From an uncultured Ruegeria sp. (GTDB lineage: Bacteria > Pseudomonadota > Alphaproteobacteria > Rhodobacterales > Rhodobacteraceae): a stretch of 64,000 bases of DNA. Made by a program: the position numbers and the translations under genes. The stretch spans positions 62,001-126,000 of the forward strand of contig NZ_CANMQQ010000012.1 of NCBI RefSeq assembly GCF_947500045.1, read 5' to 3'. Shown in pieces: positions 27,135 to 35,984 of this stretch. How positions within the stretch are numbered: the stretch's first letter is position 1; the number at the start of each line of letters is the position of its first letter. A model generated the notes under the pieces. It saw only the letters and a program-made list of their open reading frames with translations, searched no databases and had not been told where the DNA came from.

Positions 27135-29012
27135 GTGTTTCACGTGAAACATACGAGATTTGATGTCGTTGTCATAGGCGCTGGACACGCCGGCACCGAG
27201 GCAGCGCATGCCGCTGCTCGTATGGGCGCCAAAACCGCATTGGTTACGCTGTCTGAGCGGGATATCGGTGTCATGTCGTGTAATCCCGCAATCGGCGGGC
27301 TGGGTAAGGGGCACTTGGTCCGCGAAATTGACGCGCTTGATGGGGTGATGGGGCGCGTGGCGGATCGCGCTGGCATTCAGTTTCGCCTCTTAAACCGACG
27401 CAAGGGTCCGGCTGTTCAAGGCCCCAGGGCCCAGGCAGATCGCGCGCTCTATTGTGCTGCGATGGCTGAAGAAACTCTGAAGCAAATTAATCTTTCAGTG
27501 ATCACCGGGGAAGTGGTCGATTTTCTGATGGAGGGTAGCCGCGTAGCCGGGATCAAGTTGGCGGACGGGTCCGAGGTCCCGGCGCTGACGGTCATTCTGA
27601 CTTCGGGCACATTCCTACGTGGCGTGATTCATATTGGTGATGTTTCCAAGCCCGGTGGTCGTATGGGAGATCGCCCTTCGGTCAAGCTTGCCGAGCGTCT
27701 GGATGATTTCGCCATGCCTATGGCTCGACTGAAGACAGGCACACCACCTCGCTTGGATGGGCGAACAATAAACTGGGACGTTTTGGAACGGCAGGAGGGG
27801 GATGTAGAACCTACCCTGTTTTCTTTCATGTCTACATCTGTGTCAGCACCGCAGATCGCGTGTGGCATCACGCACACCAACACACAAACGCATGAAATTA
27901 TTGAGCGAAATCTCTCCAAGTCTGCAATGTATGGCGGCCACATTGACGGGGTCGGTCCAAGATACTGCCCATCAATCGAAGACAAAATCGTCAGATTTGC
28001 GGATAAGGACTCGCATCAGATCTTTCTTGAGCCAGAAGGCGTGCGTGATCACACAGTTTATCCAAACGGAATCTCAACATCTCTACCAGAAGATGTGCAG
28101 GTTGAGTATGTTCAGTCTATCCGAGGCTTGGAGCAGGCCAAGATACTCCAACCGGGCTATGCGATTGAATATGACTATGTTGATCCCCGCGCCTTGACCG
28201 CGTCTTTGTCTGTCCCTGAGGTTTCCGGATTATACCTTGCGGGCCAAATCAACGGGACCACCGGATATGAAGAGGCGGCGGCGCAGGGCCTTGTTGCCGG
28301 GCTAAATGCTGCACTTGAATCACAAGCGCGCGCTCCTGTACATTTTACCCGATCAGACAGCTATATCGGTGTTATGATTGATGATTTGACCACAAGAGGA
28401 GTGGTTGAACCTTATAGGATGTTTACCTCAAGGGCGGAATTTCGGTTGTCCTTACGTGCCGATAACGCCGATCAAAGACTGACTCCGAAAGGTGAGGATA
28501 TCGGTTGCGTGAGCGAGATCCGCAGCACAATATTTGCGAAAAAGCTGGAGAAGCTTGCGGCCGCAAAATGTAAACTGACCGCCAGGACCTATACCCCTAA
28601 GGAGATTCGCGCGGCTGGGATCAACGTCAACCAAGATGGAAATCGCCGAGATGGTATGGCCGTGCTGGCTTTTCCAGAAGTGACGTTTGAGGACTTGATC
28701 CCGCTTGAGCCGAGGCTCGAAGGTACGGACACGGAAATTCGCCGTCAGGTCGAGCGTGACGCGCTGTACGCAAACTATATTGCGCGTCAGCAACGAGACG
28801 TTGATGCGATGAAGCGCGATGAGGCGCATGAGATACCGCGTGATTTCGACTACTTTTCATTAGATGGCCTGTCAGCAGAGATGAAGCAAAAGTTATCACA
28901 AGCCAGACCCGCAAACATAGCGCAGGCCGGCCGGGTGGAGGGGGTTACTCCTGCTGCGTTGACCTTGGTTCTGGCAAAGCTAAGGCGCGACATGAAGGCG
29001 CAAACAGCATGA
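27135..29012 (+). CDS. mnmG: tRNA modification flavoprotein MnmG (GidA)
   Basis: MnmG is the FAD and NADH dependent partner of MnmE. The 625-residue product has the FAD-binding [19 protein letters not shown] near the N-terminus and the family motif [12 protein letters not shown]. The GTG start at 27135 makes the parS palindrome encode the first residues MFHVKH, a sequence also typical of Rhodobacterales MnmG. A second in-frame GTG at 27144, inside parS, has GGGAG at better spacing (8 bases) and could be the real start. The gene overlaps rsmG by ATGA. Confidence 0.96.
   Translation: MFHVKHTRFDVVVIGAGHAGTEAAHAAARMGAKTALVTLSERDIGVMSCNPAIGGLGKGHLVREIDALDGVMGRVADRAGIQFRLLNRRKGPAVQGPRAQADRALYCAAMAEETLKQINLSVITGEVVDFLMEGSRVAGIKLADGSEVPALTVILTSGTFLRGVIHIGDVSKPGGRMGDRPSVKLAERLDDFAMPMARLKTGTPPRLDGRTINWDVLERQEGDVEPTLFSFMSTSVSAPQIACGITHTNTQTHEIIERNLSKSAMYGGHIDGVGPRYCPSIEDKIVRFADKDSHQIFLEPEGVRDHTVYPNGISTSLPEDVQVEYVQSIRGLEQAKILQPGYAIEYDYVDPRALTASLSVPEVSGLYLAGQINGTTGYEEAAAQGLVAGLNAALESQARAPVHFTRSDSYIGVMIDDLTTRGVVEPYRMFTSRAEFRLSLRADNADQRLTPKGEDIGCVSEIRSTIFAKKLEKLAAAKCKLTARTYTPKEIRAAGINVNQDGNRRDGMAVLAFPEVTFEDLIPLEPRLEGTDTEIRRQVERDALYANYIARQQRDVDAMKRDEAHEIPRDFDYFSLDGLSAEMKQKLSQARPANIAQAGRVEGVTPAALTLVLAKLRRDMKAQTA
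27136..27151. promoter_or_regulatory. parS centromere site 1
   Basis: TGTTTCACGTGAAACA, a perfect 16-bp palindrome equal to the bacterial parS consensus bound by ParB. It spans the mnmE-mnmG junction and the mnmG start codon, about 3.2 kb from the putative origin and 3.3 kb from parB. Confidence 0.95.
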
Positions 29013-29632
29013 ATGGCGGTAATGCCGTTACTGCACATGAATTGGATGTTTCACGTGAAACATTCGATCGCCTTTCAAGTTACGTTGCCTTGCTTGAACG
29101 GTGGAATCCCAGAATTAACCTGGTGTCGCGAAACAGCCTTAAGAACATATGGGTGCGTCATATTCAGGATTCGATTCAAGTATTTCGAAACGCAGACAGC
29201 GCAAAGCAATGGGTGGATCTGGGCAGCGGAGGCGGCTTTCCCGGCATGGTATGTGCAATCATGGCGATCGAAGATGCACCTATGACACGCTTTACGCTGG
29301 TCGAAAGCGATCAAAGAAAATCGGCTTTCCTTCGAACCGTTGTTAGGGAAAGTGGGTCGAACTGCAGGGTGATTTCTCGACGGATCAAGGCTATCGAACC
29401 TCTTGATGCAGATGTTTTGTCAGCACGCGCATTGGCTGATCTATCCACGTTAATGTCATTTTGTGACAGGCACTTAAGCAATGATGGTACAGCTTTGTTG
29501 CCCAAAGGTGAGACTTGGGAAAAAGAACTTGCCGAGGCGCGTAAGGAATGGAAATTCGAAGCTGAACCTATTAGAAGTTTAACAGAACCTCAGTCGGTTA
29601 TCCTGAAAATCAGAGGAGTTACACGTGGTTGA
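29009..29632 (+). CDS. rsmG: 16S rRNA (guanine527-N7)-methyltransferase RsmG
   Basis: RsmG (GidB) methylates G527 of 16S rRNA; its loss gives low-level streptomycin resistance in many bacteria. The 207-residue product has the SAM-binding [13 protein letters not shown] near residue 70 and the family N-terminus [15 protein letters not shown]. The residues DVSRETF are encoded by the second parS site. It starts in the mnmG stop (ATGA) and overlaps parA by 8 bp. Confidence 0.95.
   Translation: MNGGNAVTAHELDVSRETFDRLSSYVALLERWNPRINLVSRNSLKNIWVRHIQDSIQVFRNADSAKQWVDLGSGGGFPGMVCAIMAIEDAPMTRFTLVESDQRKSAFLRTVVRESGSNCRVISRRIKAIEPLDADVLSARALADLSTLMSFCDRHLSNDGTALLPKGETWEKELAEARKEWKFEAEPIRSLTEPQSVILKIRGVTRG
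29047..29062. promoter_or_regulatory. parS centromere site 2
   Basis: A second perfect TGTTTCACGTGAAACA, inside rsmG at codons 13-18. It lies about 1.9 kb from site 1 and 0.6 kb from parA. The coding constraint (DVSRETF) and the binding constraint coexist. Confidence 0.95.
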
Positions 29633-30428
29633 TCTGTCTCGTCCTGCCGGGCCTCGGATAATCGCGGTCGCCAATCAGAAAGGTGGGGTCGGAAAAACCA
29701 CAACAGCGATTAATCTGGCGGCAGGTTTGGCCGAGGCTGGCTGCAAAGTTTTGGTGGTTGATCTTGATCCGCAGGGGAATGCCTCAACGGGATTGGGGGT
29801 CGAGGATCGGGATTGGACCACATATGATCTGATCTTGGATGACGCGTCACTGGAAGCGGTTGTTCAGGAAACAGAGATCAGAAACCTATTTGTGGTTCCC
29901 GCAACAGTAGATCTCAGCTCGGCCGATATCGAACTGATTTCAAATGAAAAACGCAGCTATCTTTTGCATGATGCGCTGCGCCAGACCGCAATTGATGCTT
30001 TTGATCTGGATTTCGTACTGATCGATTGCCCGCCGTCTTTGAATTTGCTTACCGTCAACGCCATGGTCGCTGCACAATCTGTCCTTGTTCCGCTGCAGAG
30101 TGAATTCTTTGCCCTCGAAGGATTGTCACAGCTGATGCTGACAATCCGTGAGGTGCGGCAGACGGCAAATCCAGACCTGAGAATCGAAGGTGTTGTGTTG
30201 ACGATGTATGACAACCGCAACAACTTGTCCCGGCAGGTCGAAAAGGATGCGCGTGACAATCTGGGTGAGATGGTATTTAAAACCAAGATACCCAGAAATG
30301 TGCGAGTCAGTGAGGCGCCTTCTTATGCGCTCCCTGTCCTGCAATATGATTCAGGTTCACTCGGGGCGATGGCTTATCGACATCTGGCCCGAGAGGTTAT
30401 GCACAAGAATAACAAGGTAGCCACCTAA
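29625..30428 (+). CDS. parA: Chromosome partitioning ATPase ParA
   Basis: ParA is the DNA-bound ATPase whose gradient moves ParB-parS complexes to the cell pole. The 267-residue product has the deviant Walker A KGGVGKTT at residues 19-26, the VVDLDPQGNAS motif and the IDCPPSLNLLTVNAM Walker B. The start is GTG 29625, with GAGGAG 6 bases upstream. It overlaps rsmG and is followed by parB after 20 bp. Confidence 0.97.
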   Translation: MVDLSRPAGPRIIAVANQKGGVGKTTTAINLAAGLAEAGCKVLVVDLDPQGNASTGLGVEDRDWTTYDLILDDASLEAVVQETEIRNLFVVPATVDLSSADIELISNEKRSYLLHDALRQTAIDAFDLDFVLIDCPPSLNLLTVNAMVAAQSVLVPLQSEFFALEGLSQLMLTIREVRQTANPDLRIEGVVLTMYDNRNNLSRQVEKDARDNLGEMVFKTKIPRNVRVSEAPSYALPVLQYDSGSLGAMAYRHLAREVMHKNNKVAT

Positions 30429-30448
30429 GTGGCCGTGAGGAGGGTGAT

Positions 30449-31342
30449 ATGAACGCCAGAAAAGGTAAGCCCCGAGGGCTGGGTCGCGGATTGTCGGCGC
30501 TGATGGCTGATGTTACGCCCGATGCTGATGGCCGGATTTCGGCTGAGCCTCGCCGCCCGGACCTCACTGTACCGATTGAAAAACTGCAGGCAAACCCGGA
30601 TCAGCCGCGCCGTCGCTTCGCGCAGGAGCAACTGGATGAGCTTGCGGCCTCGGTGAAGGAAAAAGGTATCATCCAGCCGTTGATTGTCCGTAGCATTGCA
30701 GGCGGTCAATACGAAATCGTGGCTGGTGAACGTCGCTGGCGCGCCGCTCAGATCGCGCAACTCCATGATATTCCAGTGATTATTCGGAATTTTGATGATA
30801 CCGAGGTACTTGAAGTAGCGATCATCGAGAATATCCAGCGTGCCGACTTGAATGCGGTTGAGGAAGCGGCCGGTTTCAAGCAATTGATGGATCGTTTCGG
30901 TCATACACAGGAAAAATTGGCCGAGGCCCTGGGCAAAAGCCGCAGTCATATTGCGAACCTGTTGCGATTGTTATCCTTGCCGATGGACGTACAGACGCTT
31001 GTAATCGAGGGGAAGCTGTCTGCCGGTCATGCAAGGGCGCTGATCACCGCCGAGGACCCCTCGAAACTGGCCAAGCAGGTTGTCCGTGATGGTCTTTCGG
31101 TGCGTGCGACCGAAGCATTGGTCAAGAAACAGCAAGCCGGCCCTGAAGTAGCGACACCAAAGTCCAGAAATCTAAATGCGGGGAAAGACGCAGATACGCG
31201 TGCGCTTGAAAAAGACTTGTCTGCAATTTTGGCGATGAAGGTGAACATCAACCACAAAGCCGGATCAGAATCGGGCCAGGTGGTATTGTCTTATGAAAAT
31301 CTTGATCAACTGGATGATCTTTGCGCCAAACTCAGCCGTTAG
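30449..31342 (+). CDS. parB: Chromosome partitioning protein ParB
   Basis: ParB is the CTP-dependent clamp that loads at parS and spreads along DNA. The 297-residue product has the N-terminal ParA-stimulating basic region (KPRGLGRGLSALM), the CTP-binding GERRWRAAQ motif, the helix-turn-helix around LAEALGKSRSHIANLLRLL, and a C-terminal dimer domain. A strong AGGAGGGTGAT precedes the ATG. Its last 11 bp overlap the end of the convergent DUF454 gene. Confidence 0.97.
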   Translation: MNARKGKPRGLGRGLSALMADVTPDADGRISAEPRRPDLTVPIEKLQANPDQPRRRFAQEQLDELAASVKEKGIIQPLIVRSIAGGQYEIVAGERRWRAAQIAQLHDIPVIIRNFDDTEVLEVAIIENIQRADLNAVEEAAGFKQLMDRFGHTQEKLAEALGKSRSHIANLLRLLSLPMDVQTLVIEGKLSAGHARALITAEDPSKLAKQVVRDGLSVRATEALVKKQQAGPEVATPKSRNLNAGKDADTRALEKDLSAILAMKVNINHKAGSESGQVVLSYENLDQLDDLCAKLSR

Positions 31343-31685
31343 GCCGGGTCCAAATAAACAGCATGACCCCACTTAGAACAACGGCCTGAATAATCAGGAC
31401 ATTTGAAGGTGCGGATAACAAAATTGACAAGCCAAACACGGCGGCAACCGAGACGGTGGCCGCCTTTTTTGCACCAGGACTAATCGCACCCGAGTTCTGC
31501 CAGTCGATAATCAGAGGGCCGAAGGTTCTGTGGCTCAGCAGCCAGTTATGCAATCTGGATGAAGATCGGGCAAAAAAGAAAGCGGCCAACAGAAGGAACG
31601 GCACCGTTGGAAGCAGGGGCAGGACCACTCCAATCATGGCCAGTGCGACGCATAGCAACCCCAATCCGGCCCAGAGATATTGCAT
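31332..31685 (-). CDS. DUF454 (YbaN-like) membrane protein
   Basis: A 117-residue inner-membrane protein of the DUF454/YbaN family: PLLPTVPFLLLAAFFFARSS followed by the conserved SHRTFGPLIIDWQNSGAI and two more hydrophobic segments. Function unknown. It is the last gene of rph-rdgB-hemW and starts 3 bp after the hemW stop. Confidence 0.85.
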   Translation of the reverse strand: MQYLWAGLGLLCVALAMIGVVLPLLPTVPFLLLAAFFFARSSSRLHNWLLSHRTFGPLIIDWQNSGAISPGAKKAATVSVAAVFGLSILLSAPSNVLIIQAVVLSGVMLFIWTRPNG

Positions 31686-31688
31686 CTG

Positions 31689-32843
31689 CTACTCCAATAA
31701 CTCTCGGATTACGGCGTTGAGCACCGCCCGCCCGTTAGATGTGGCTCGTAATCGAGCCCCATCAAACTCAATCATGCCCAGTTCGGTCAAATTTTCGAGT
31801 TTATCGCTGGGCAGTTTTTCCCTGAATAACTGTTCATATCGATCTATATTTATGCCTTCTAGCAATCGAATACACATCATAAGGTATTCAAAAGCCTGTT
31901 CACGACGGGTTAGCTCAAACCTGTTGTTCTCACCGATGCCGTTGGCGGCAGCATTAAGCCATGTATTTGGTGAGAGATAGGTTTCGGTCGCGAATTTGCG
32001 CCCATCAACTGTGATCCGTCCATGTGCACCGGGGCCGATACCGACGTAATCGCCATAGCGCCAATAGATCAAATTGTGCTGCGACTCCGCCCCGGCGCGG
32101 GCGTGGTTCGAAACCTCATAGGCGGGCAGACCATGTGCCTCGCAGATCTCTTGTGTCGCCAGATACATATCTGCAGCGCTGTCGTCTGCGGGCAGGCCAC
32201 GCAGCTTGCCCACGGCGTAACGATCACCAAAGGCCGTGCCGTCTTCGATCGTGAGCTGGTATAGCGACAAATGATCAACGGCCATCGACAGCGCCTCGGT
32301 CAGTTCTGCGCGCCAGGCGTCAAGCGTCTGGTGTTGGCGGGCATAGATCAGGTCAAAACTGACCCTATCAAAACAGGCACGGGCAATATCAAAGGCGGCG
32401 CGGGCTTCGTCGACGGTATGAATGCGGCCCAGACGGCGCAGATCGTCATCGTTCAGCGCTTGCACGCCCATCGAGATACGGTTGACCCCGGCATCGCGAT
32501 AGGCTGCGAACCGCCCGGCCTCGACCGAGCTGGGGTTAGCTTCGAGCGATATCTCCATGTCATTCGCCGGCCGCCAAAGGCCGCGGGCTGTTTCTATGAT
32601 GGCAGCAACCGTTTCGGGGTCCATAAGGGACGGGGTGCCGCCGCCAAAGAAGACTGTGTTCAGCACCCGATCCGGTGTTTCAGCGGCAGAGCGCTTCAGT
32701 TCACTAAGATATGATTCAAGCCATTGTTTTTGATTAATATTTTTCGAAACATGGCTGTTGAAATCGCAATAGGGGCACTTGGCCTGGCAAAAGGGCCAAT
32801 GCACGTACAGGCCAAAGCCCGCATTGCGCCAATCATCCGCCAA
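31689..32843 (-). CDS. hemW: Radical SAM haem chaperone HemW
   Basis: The 384-residue radical SAM protein has the cluster motif PFCQAKCPYCDF; the residue after the third Cys pair is Phe instead of the fourth Cys of HemN, which marks it as HemW, a haem-binding insertion factor, not a coproporphyrinogen dehydrogenase. A second family region is SLYQLTIEDGTAFGDR. The only in-frame start that covers the conserved N-terminus is TTG 32843, supported by AAGG 5 bases upstream inside rdgB; the two genes overlap by 11 bp. Confidence 0.92.
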   Translation of the reverse strand: MADDWRNAGFGLYVHWPFCQAKCPYCDFNSHVSKNINQKQWLESYLSELKRSAAETPDRVLNTVFFGGGTPSLMDPETVAAIIETARGLWRPANDMEISLEANPSSVEAGRFAAYRDAGVNRISMGVQALNDDDLRRLGRIHTVDEARAAFDIARACFDRVSFDLIYARQHQTLDAWRAELTEALSMAVDHLSLYQLTIEDGTAFGDRYAVGKLRGLPADDSAADMYLATQEICEAHGLPAYEVSNHARAGAESQHNLIYWRYGDYVGIGPGAHGRITVDGRKFATETYLSPNTWLNAAANGIGENNRFELTRREQAFEYLMMCIRLLEGINIDRYEQLFREKLPSDKLENLTELGMIEFDGARLRATSNGRAVLNAVIRELLE

Positions 32844-33447
32844 AGCAGCCTTTCACGAACATCTCAACCGCGCGGCCGCGATGGCTGATCTTGTTCTTTT
32901 CCCAGCGATCCATCTCGGCAAAGGTGGTGTCGTACCCCTCGGGGACAAACATAGGGTCATAGCCAAAGCCATCTTTACCGCGGATCGGCCACACCAGATG
33001 GCCGGGGGCGATGCCTTCGAACACCTCGTCATGCCCATCGGGCCAGGCCAGAACCAGCGTGCTGCGGAATTGCGCCATGCGGGGGTGAGGGGCGTTTTTC
33101 GCCTCCAACTCGTTGTGTGCGCGGGTCATCGCCATCAGGAAATCGCGACCATTGCCGGTTTCAGCCCAGTCTGCAGTGTAGACGCCGGGTGCGCCATTCA
33201 GCGCGTCGATAGTAATGCCCGAGTCGTCCGACAGGGCGGGCAGGCCGGTGGCCTTCGCCGCAGCGTGGGCTTTGATCCGGGCGTTGCCGACGAAGGTATC
33301 TTCGGTTTCATCCGGTTCAGGCAGGTCCATCTCGCCTGCACCCACAACGGTTACACCGTGGGGCTCAAGGAGATGCACCATCTCCTCAAGCTTACCTTTG
33401 TTGTGGGTGGCGACCAGCAGCCGGTCCCCGTCGAACTTGCGGGTCAT
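32833..33447 (-). CDS. rdgB: Non-canonical purine NTP pyrophosphatase (RdgB/HAM1)
   Basis: RdgB removes inosine, xanthosine and deaminated purine triphosphates from the pool. The 204-residue product starts with the substrate motif [15 protein letters not shown], has [20 protein letters not shown] and ends with [11 protein letters not shown]. It is coupled to rph through a 4-bp overlap. Confidence 0.95.
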   Translation of the reverse strand: MTRKFDGDRLLVATHNKGKLEEMVHLLEPHGVTVVGAGEMDLPEPDETEDTFVGNARIKAHAAAKATGLPALSDDSGITIDALNGAPGVYTADWAETGNGRDFLMAMTRAHNELEAKNAPHPRMAQFRSTLVLAWPDGHDEVFEGIAPGHLVWPIRGKDGFGYDPMFVPEGYDTTFAEMDRWEKNKISHRGRAVEMFVKGCFGG

Positions 33448-34157
33448 GCGGTGGCGGCTTTCTGGGCGGCGGCCAGTTCCCCGACACCTTTTTCAGCCAG
33501 ATCCATCAGTTGATCCATCTGCGCACGGCTAAAGACCGATCCCTCGGCGCTCATCTGTACTTCGATCAGCTTGCCTGAGCCTGTCATGATGAAATTGCCA
33601 TCTACGCCCGCTTCGCTGTCTTCGGGATAGTCCAGATCAAGAACCGGCTGGCCCGCATAGATACCGCAGGAAACGGCTGCAACCGGATCGACCAGCGGGT
33701 CAGAGATCACGTCGCCCGTTTTCATCAGCTTGTTCACCGCGAGACGCAGTGCAACCCAACCACCGGTGATCGAAGCGCAGCGGGTGCCGCCATCAGCCTG
33801 GATCACATCGCAATCGACAGTGATCTGACGTTCGCCCAAGGCAACGCGATCTACACCCGCGCGCAGAGCCCGACCGATAAGCCGTTGAATTTCCACGGTG
33901 CGCCCACCTTGCTTGCCGCTTGCCGCCTCACGCCGCATCCGCGTGTTGGTTGCACGGGGCAGCATACCGTATTCGGCGGTGACCCATCCAAGGCCTGAGC
34001 CTTTGATAAATGGTGGCACGCGATCTTCGATCGTGGCGGTGCACAGCACATGGGTATCACCCATTTTGATCAGGCAGGAACCTTCGGCATGTTTGGTGAA
34101 GCCTGTTTCAATTGAAACGGCGCGCATTTCGTTTAGATCACGTCCTGAGGGTCGCAT
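33444..34157 (-). CDS. rph: Ribonuclease PH
   Basis: RNase PH is the phosphate-dependent 3' exonuclease that trims tRNA precursors. The 237-residue product has the family blocks [32 protein letters not shown] and [18 protein letters not shown]. It is the first gene of the rph-rdgB-hemW-DUF454 operon and diverges from hrcA. Confidence 0.96.
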   Translation of the reverse strand: MRPSGRDLNEMRAVSIETGFTKHAEGSCLIKMGDTHVLCTATIEDRVPPFIKGSGLGWVTAEYGMLPRATNTRMRREAASGKQGGRTVEIQRLIGRALRAGVDRVALGERQITVDCDVIQADGGTRCASITGGWVALRLAVNKLMKTGDVISDPLVDPVAAVSCGIYAGQPVLDLDYPEDSEAGVDGNFIMTGSGKLIEVQMSAEGSVFSRAQMDQLMDLAEKGVGELAAAQKAATA

Positions 34158-34218
34158 GGAAAATCCTTTGTTTACTGGGTTGGGGATACCGCTCAGAGGC
34201 GTTACGATGCAACCCCGA

Positions 34219-34246
34219 TTGACCTTTCTTGTGCCAGCGATTTAAT
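34219..34246 (+). promoter_or_regulatory. Candidate promoter for hrcA-grpE
   Basis: TTGACC (34219-34224), 16 bp, TTTAAT (34241-34246), located 24 bp before the hrcA start in the divergent gap with rph. The -35 and -10 fit a housekeeping sigma factor. No CIRCE element (TTAGCACTC with its inverted copy) is seen in this gap, so HrcA autoregulation through CIRCE is not supported here. Confidence 0.5.
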
Positions 34247-34269
34247 GACAATCCAGCAGAGGATTGCCG

Positions 34270-35334
34270 ATGAGCGAAGCGAGCAAAATTCTGAGCGAGA
34301 TGAACGACCGGTCGCGTGAGGTGTTCCGGTTGATCGTTGAAAGCTATCTGGACAGTGGTGAACCTGTCGGAAGCCGCACGCTGACGCGTACGCTATCCGA
34401 AAAGGTCAGTGCCGCAACCGTACGCAATGTGATGCAGGATCTGGAGTTTCTGGGTCTGCTTGATAGCCCACATGTCAGCGCGGGCCGGATTCCAACGCAA
34501 CAGGGCCTTCGGATGTTCGTGGACGGGTTGCTTGAAGTTGGCGATCTGGGGGCATCTGATCGCCAGAAACTTGATGAAACACTAGGCTCTAACGCAGGTG
34601 ATGTGGGCGGAATGCTAGACCGGGTGGGGTCGGCATTGTCACACGTGACACATGGTGCATCGTTGGTTTTGACGCCCAAGCAAGAATCCGAGATTAAGCA
34701 TATCGAGTTTGTCTCATTGGCGCATGACCGGGCTTTGGTTGTGCTGGTCTTTGCTGATGGCCATGTGGAAAACCGGCTGTTCACCCCGCCGCCCGGACAG
34801 ACACCCAGTTCAATGCGCGAAGCGGCGAACTTTCTAAATGCACTGATCGAAGGGCGGACGCTTAGCGAGGTACGCCGTCAGATGCAAAGCCAGATAGACG
34901 CACGAAAGCAGGAAATTGATTTACTTGCCCGTGCAATGGTTGAAAGTGGCATGGCCGTCTGGGATGGTGATGACACCGACTCGGCCCGGTTGATCGTTCG
35001 AGGGCGGGCGAATCTTCTGAACGAACCCGGTCAGATCGAAGAGCTTGACCGAATCCGCACCCTGTTCGATGACCTTGAACGCAAGCGCGATATCGCAGAA
35101 TTCCTTGAATTGACGGAAGACGGCGAGGGTGTGCGCATTTTTATCGGTTCTGAGAACAAACTTTTTTCACTTTCGGGTTCCTCTTTGGTGGTGTCTCCAT
35201 ATATGAACGCTGATCGTAAGATAATCGGTGCGGTTGGGGTCATTGGGCCCACACGTTTGAATTATGGACGGATCGTGCCGATCGTGGATTATACGGCGCA
35301 ACTGGTTGGCAAGCTGATTTCCGACCGGAGCTAG
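34270..35334 (+). CDS. hrcA: Heat-inducible transcription repressor HrcA
   Basis: HrcA represses groESL-type operons by binding CIRCE operators. The 354-residue product has the N-terminal winged helix (SGEPVGSRTLTRTL, SAATVRNVMQDLE) and the long GAF-like C-terminal body ending YGRIVPIVDYTAQLV. ATG 34270 has AGAGGA 8 bases upstream; the TTG two codons earlier is unlikely. It lies 10 bp before grpE. Confidence 0.95.
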   Translation: MSEASKILSEMNDRSREVFRLIVESYLDSGEPVGSRTLTRTLSEKVSAATVRNVMQDLEFLGLLDSPHVSAGRIPTQQGLRMFVDGLLEVGDLGASDRQKLDETLGSNAGDVGGMLDRVGSALSHVTHGASLVLTPKQESEIKHIEFVSLAHDRALVVLVFADGHVENRLFTPPPGQTPSSMREAANFLNALIEGRTLSEVRRQMQSQIDARKQEIDLLARAMVESGMAVWDGDDTDSARLIVRGRANLLNEPGQIEELDRIRTLFDDLERKRDIAEFLELTEDGEGVRIFIGSENKLFSLSGSSLVVSPYMNADRKIIGAVGVIGPTRLNYGRIVPIVDYTAQLVGKLISDRS

Positions 35335-35344
35335 AGGGTAAGAG

Positions 35345-35908
35345 ATGGCAGAGCCCAAGAACGAAGAATTTCTGGACGATATCATGTCCGCAGAAGCAGA
35401 AGAGCTGGCAGAGGAATTTGCCGAGATCAGCGAAGAAGCGCTGGAATTGGATGAGTTGCGCGCGCAGCGTGACGATTACAAGGATAAGTTTATGCGCGCG
35501 CTGGCGGATGCTGAAAACGCGCGCAAACGTGGTGACAAGGCGCGCCGGGATGCCGAACAGTATGGTGGATCGAAGCTCGCCCGCGACATGTTGCCTGTCT
35601 ATGACAACATGAAACGCGCGCTTGAGGCGGCAACGGATGAGCAGAAAGAAGTAGCCGGACCGCTCCTGGAGGGCGTCGAATTGACGATGCGCGCGCTGAA
35701 GGACGTGTTCCAGAGGCACGGCATCGAGGTGATCACCCCCAAAGTGGGTGATCGGTTTGATCCGAATGTGCATGAGGCGATGTTCGAGGCGCCCGTGCCC
35801 GGAACCAAAGCAGGTGACATCATTCAGGTCTCGGCTGAAGGGTTCATGCTGCATGATCGATTGCTGCGTCCGGCGCAGGTTGGGGTGTCATCGACACCTG
35901 CCAGTTAA
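35345..35908 (+). CDS. grpE: Nucleotide exchange factor GrpE
   Basis: GrpE releases ADP from DnaK. The 187-residue product has the acidic N-terminal coiled coil (EELAEEFAEISEEALELDEL), the long paired helix, and the C-terminal beta domain HGIEVITPKVGDRFDPNVHE. The hrcA-grpE order is common in alphaproteobacteria; dnaK is not in the window. Confidence 0.96.
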   Translation: MAEPKNEEFLDDIMSAEAEELAEEFAEISEEALELDELRAQRDDYKDKFMRALADAENARKRGDKARRDAEQYGGSKLARDMLPVYDNMKRALEAATDEQKEVAGPLLEGVELTMRALKDVFQRHGIEVITPKVGDRFDPNVHEAMFEAPVPGTKAGDIIQVSAEGFMLHDRLLRPAQVGVSSTPAS

Positions 35909-35959
35909 CTGTTCGCAGTAAAGCCAATCCTACGGCTGAGGAAATTTTGAACAAAATAA

Positions 35960-35984
35960 GGGGCGGTCAGGAATTGGCCGCCTC
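35960..35984. terminator. Terminator-like hairpin between grpE and mutS
   Basis: GGGGCGG and CCGCCTC can form a 7-bp stem with one G-T pair around an 11-base loop, overlapping the last codons of mutS. T-rich tails are weak on both strands (CTTTC; CTTATTTTG on the minus strand). It could serve both convergent messages. Confidence 0.45.

Noticed and set aside
34158..34269. CIRCE operator upstream of hrcA
   Set aside because: No TTAGCACTC or its inverted partner is present in the gap.
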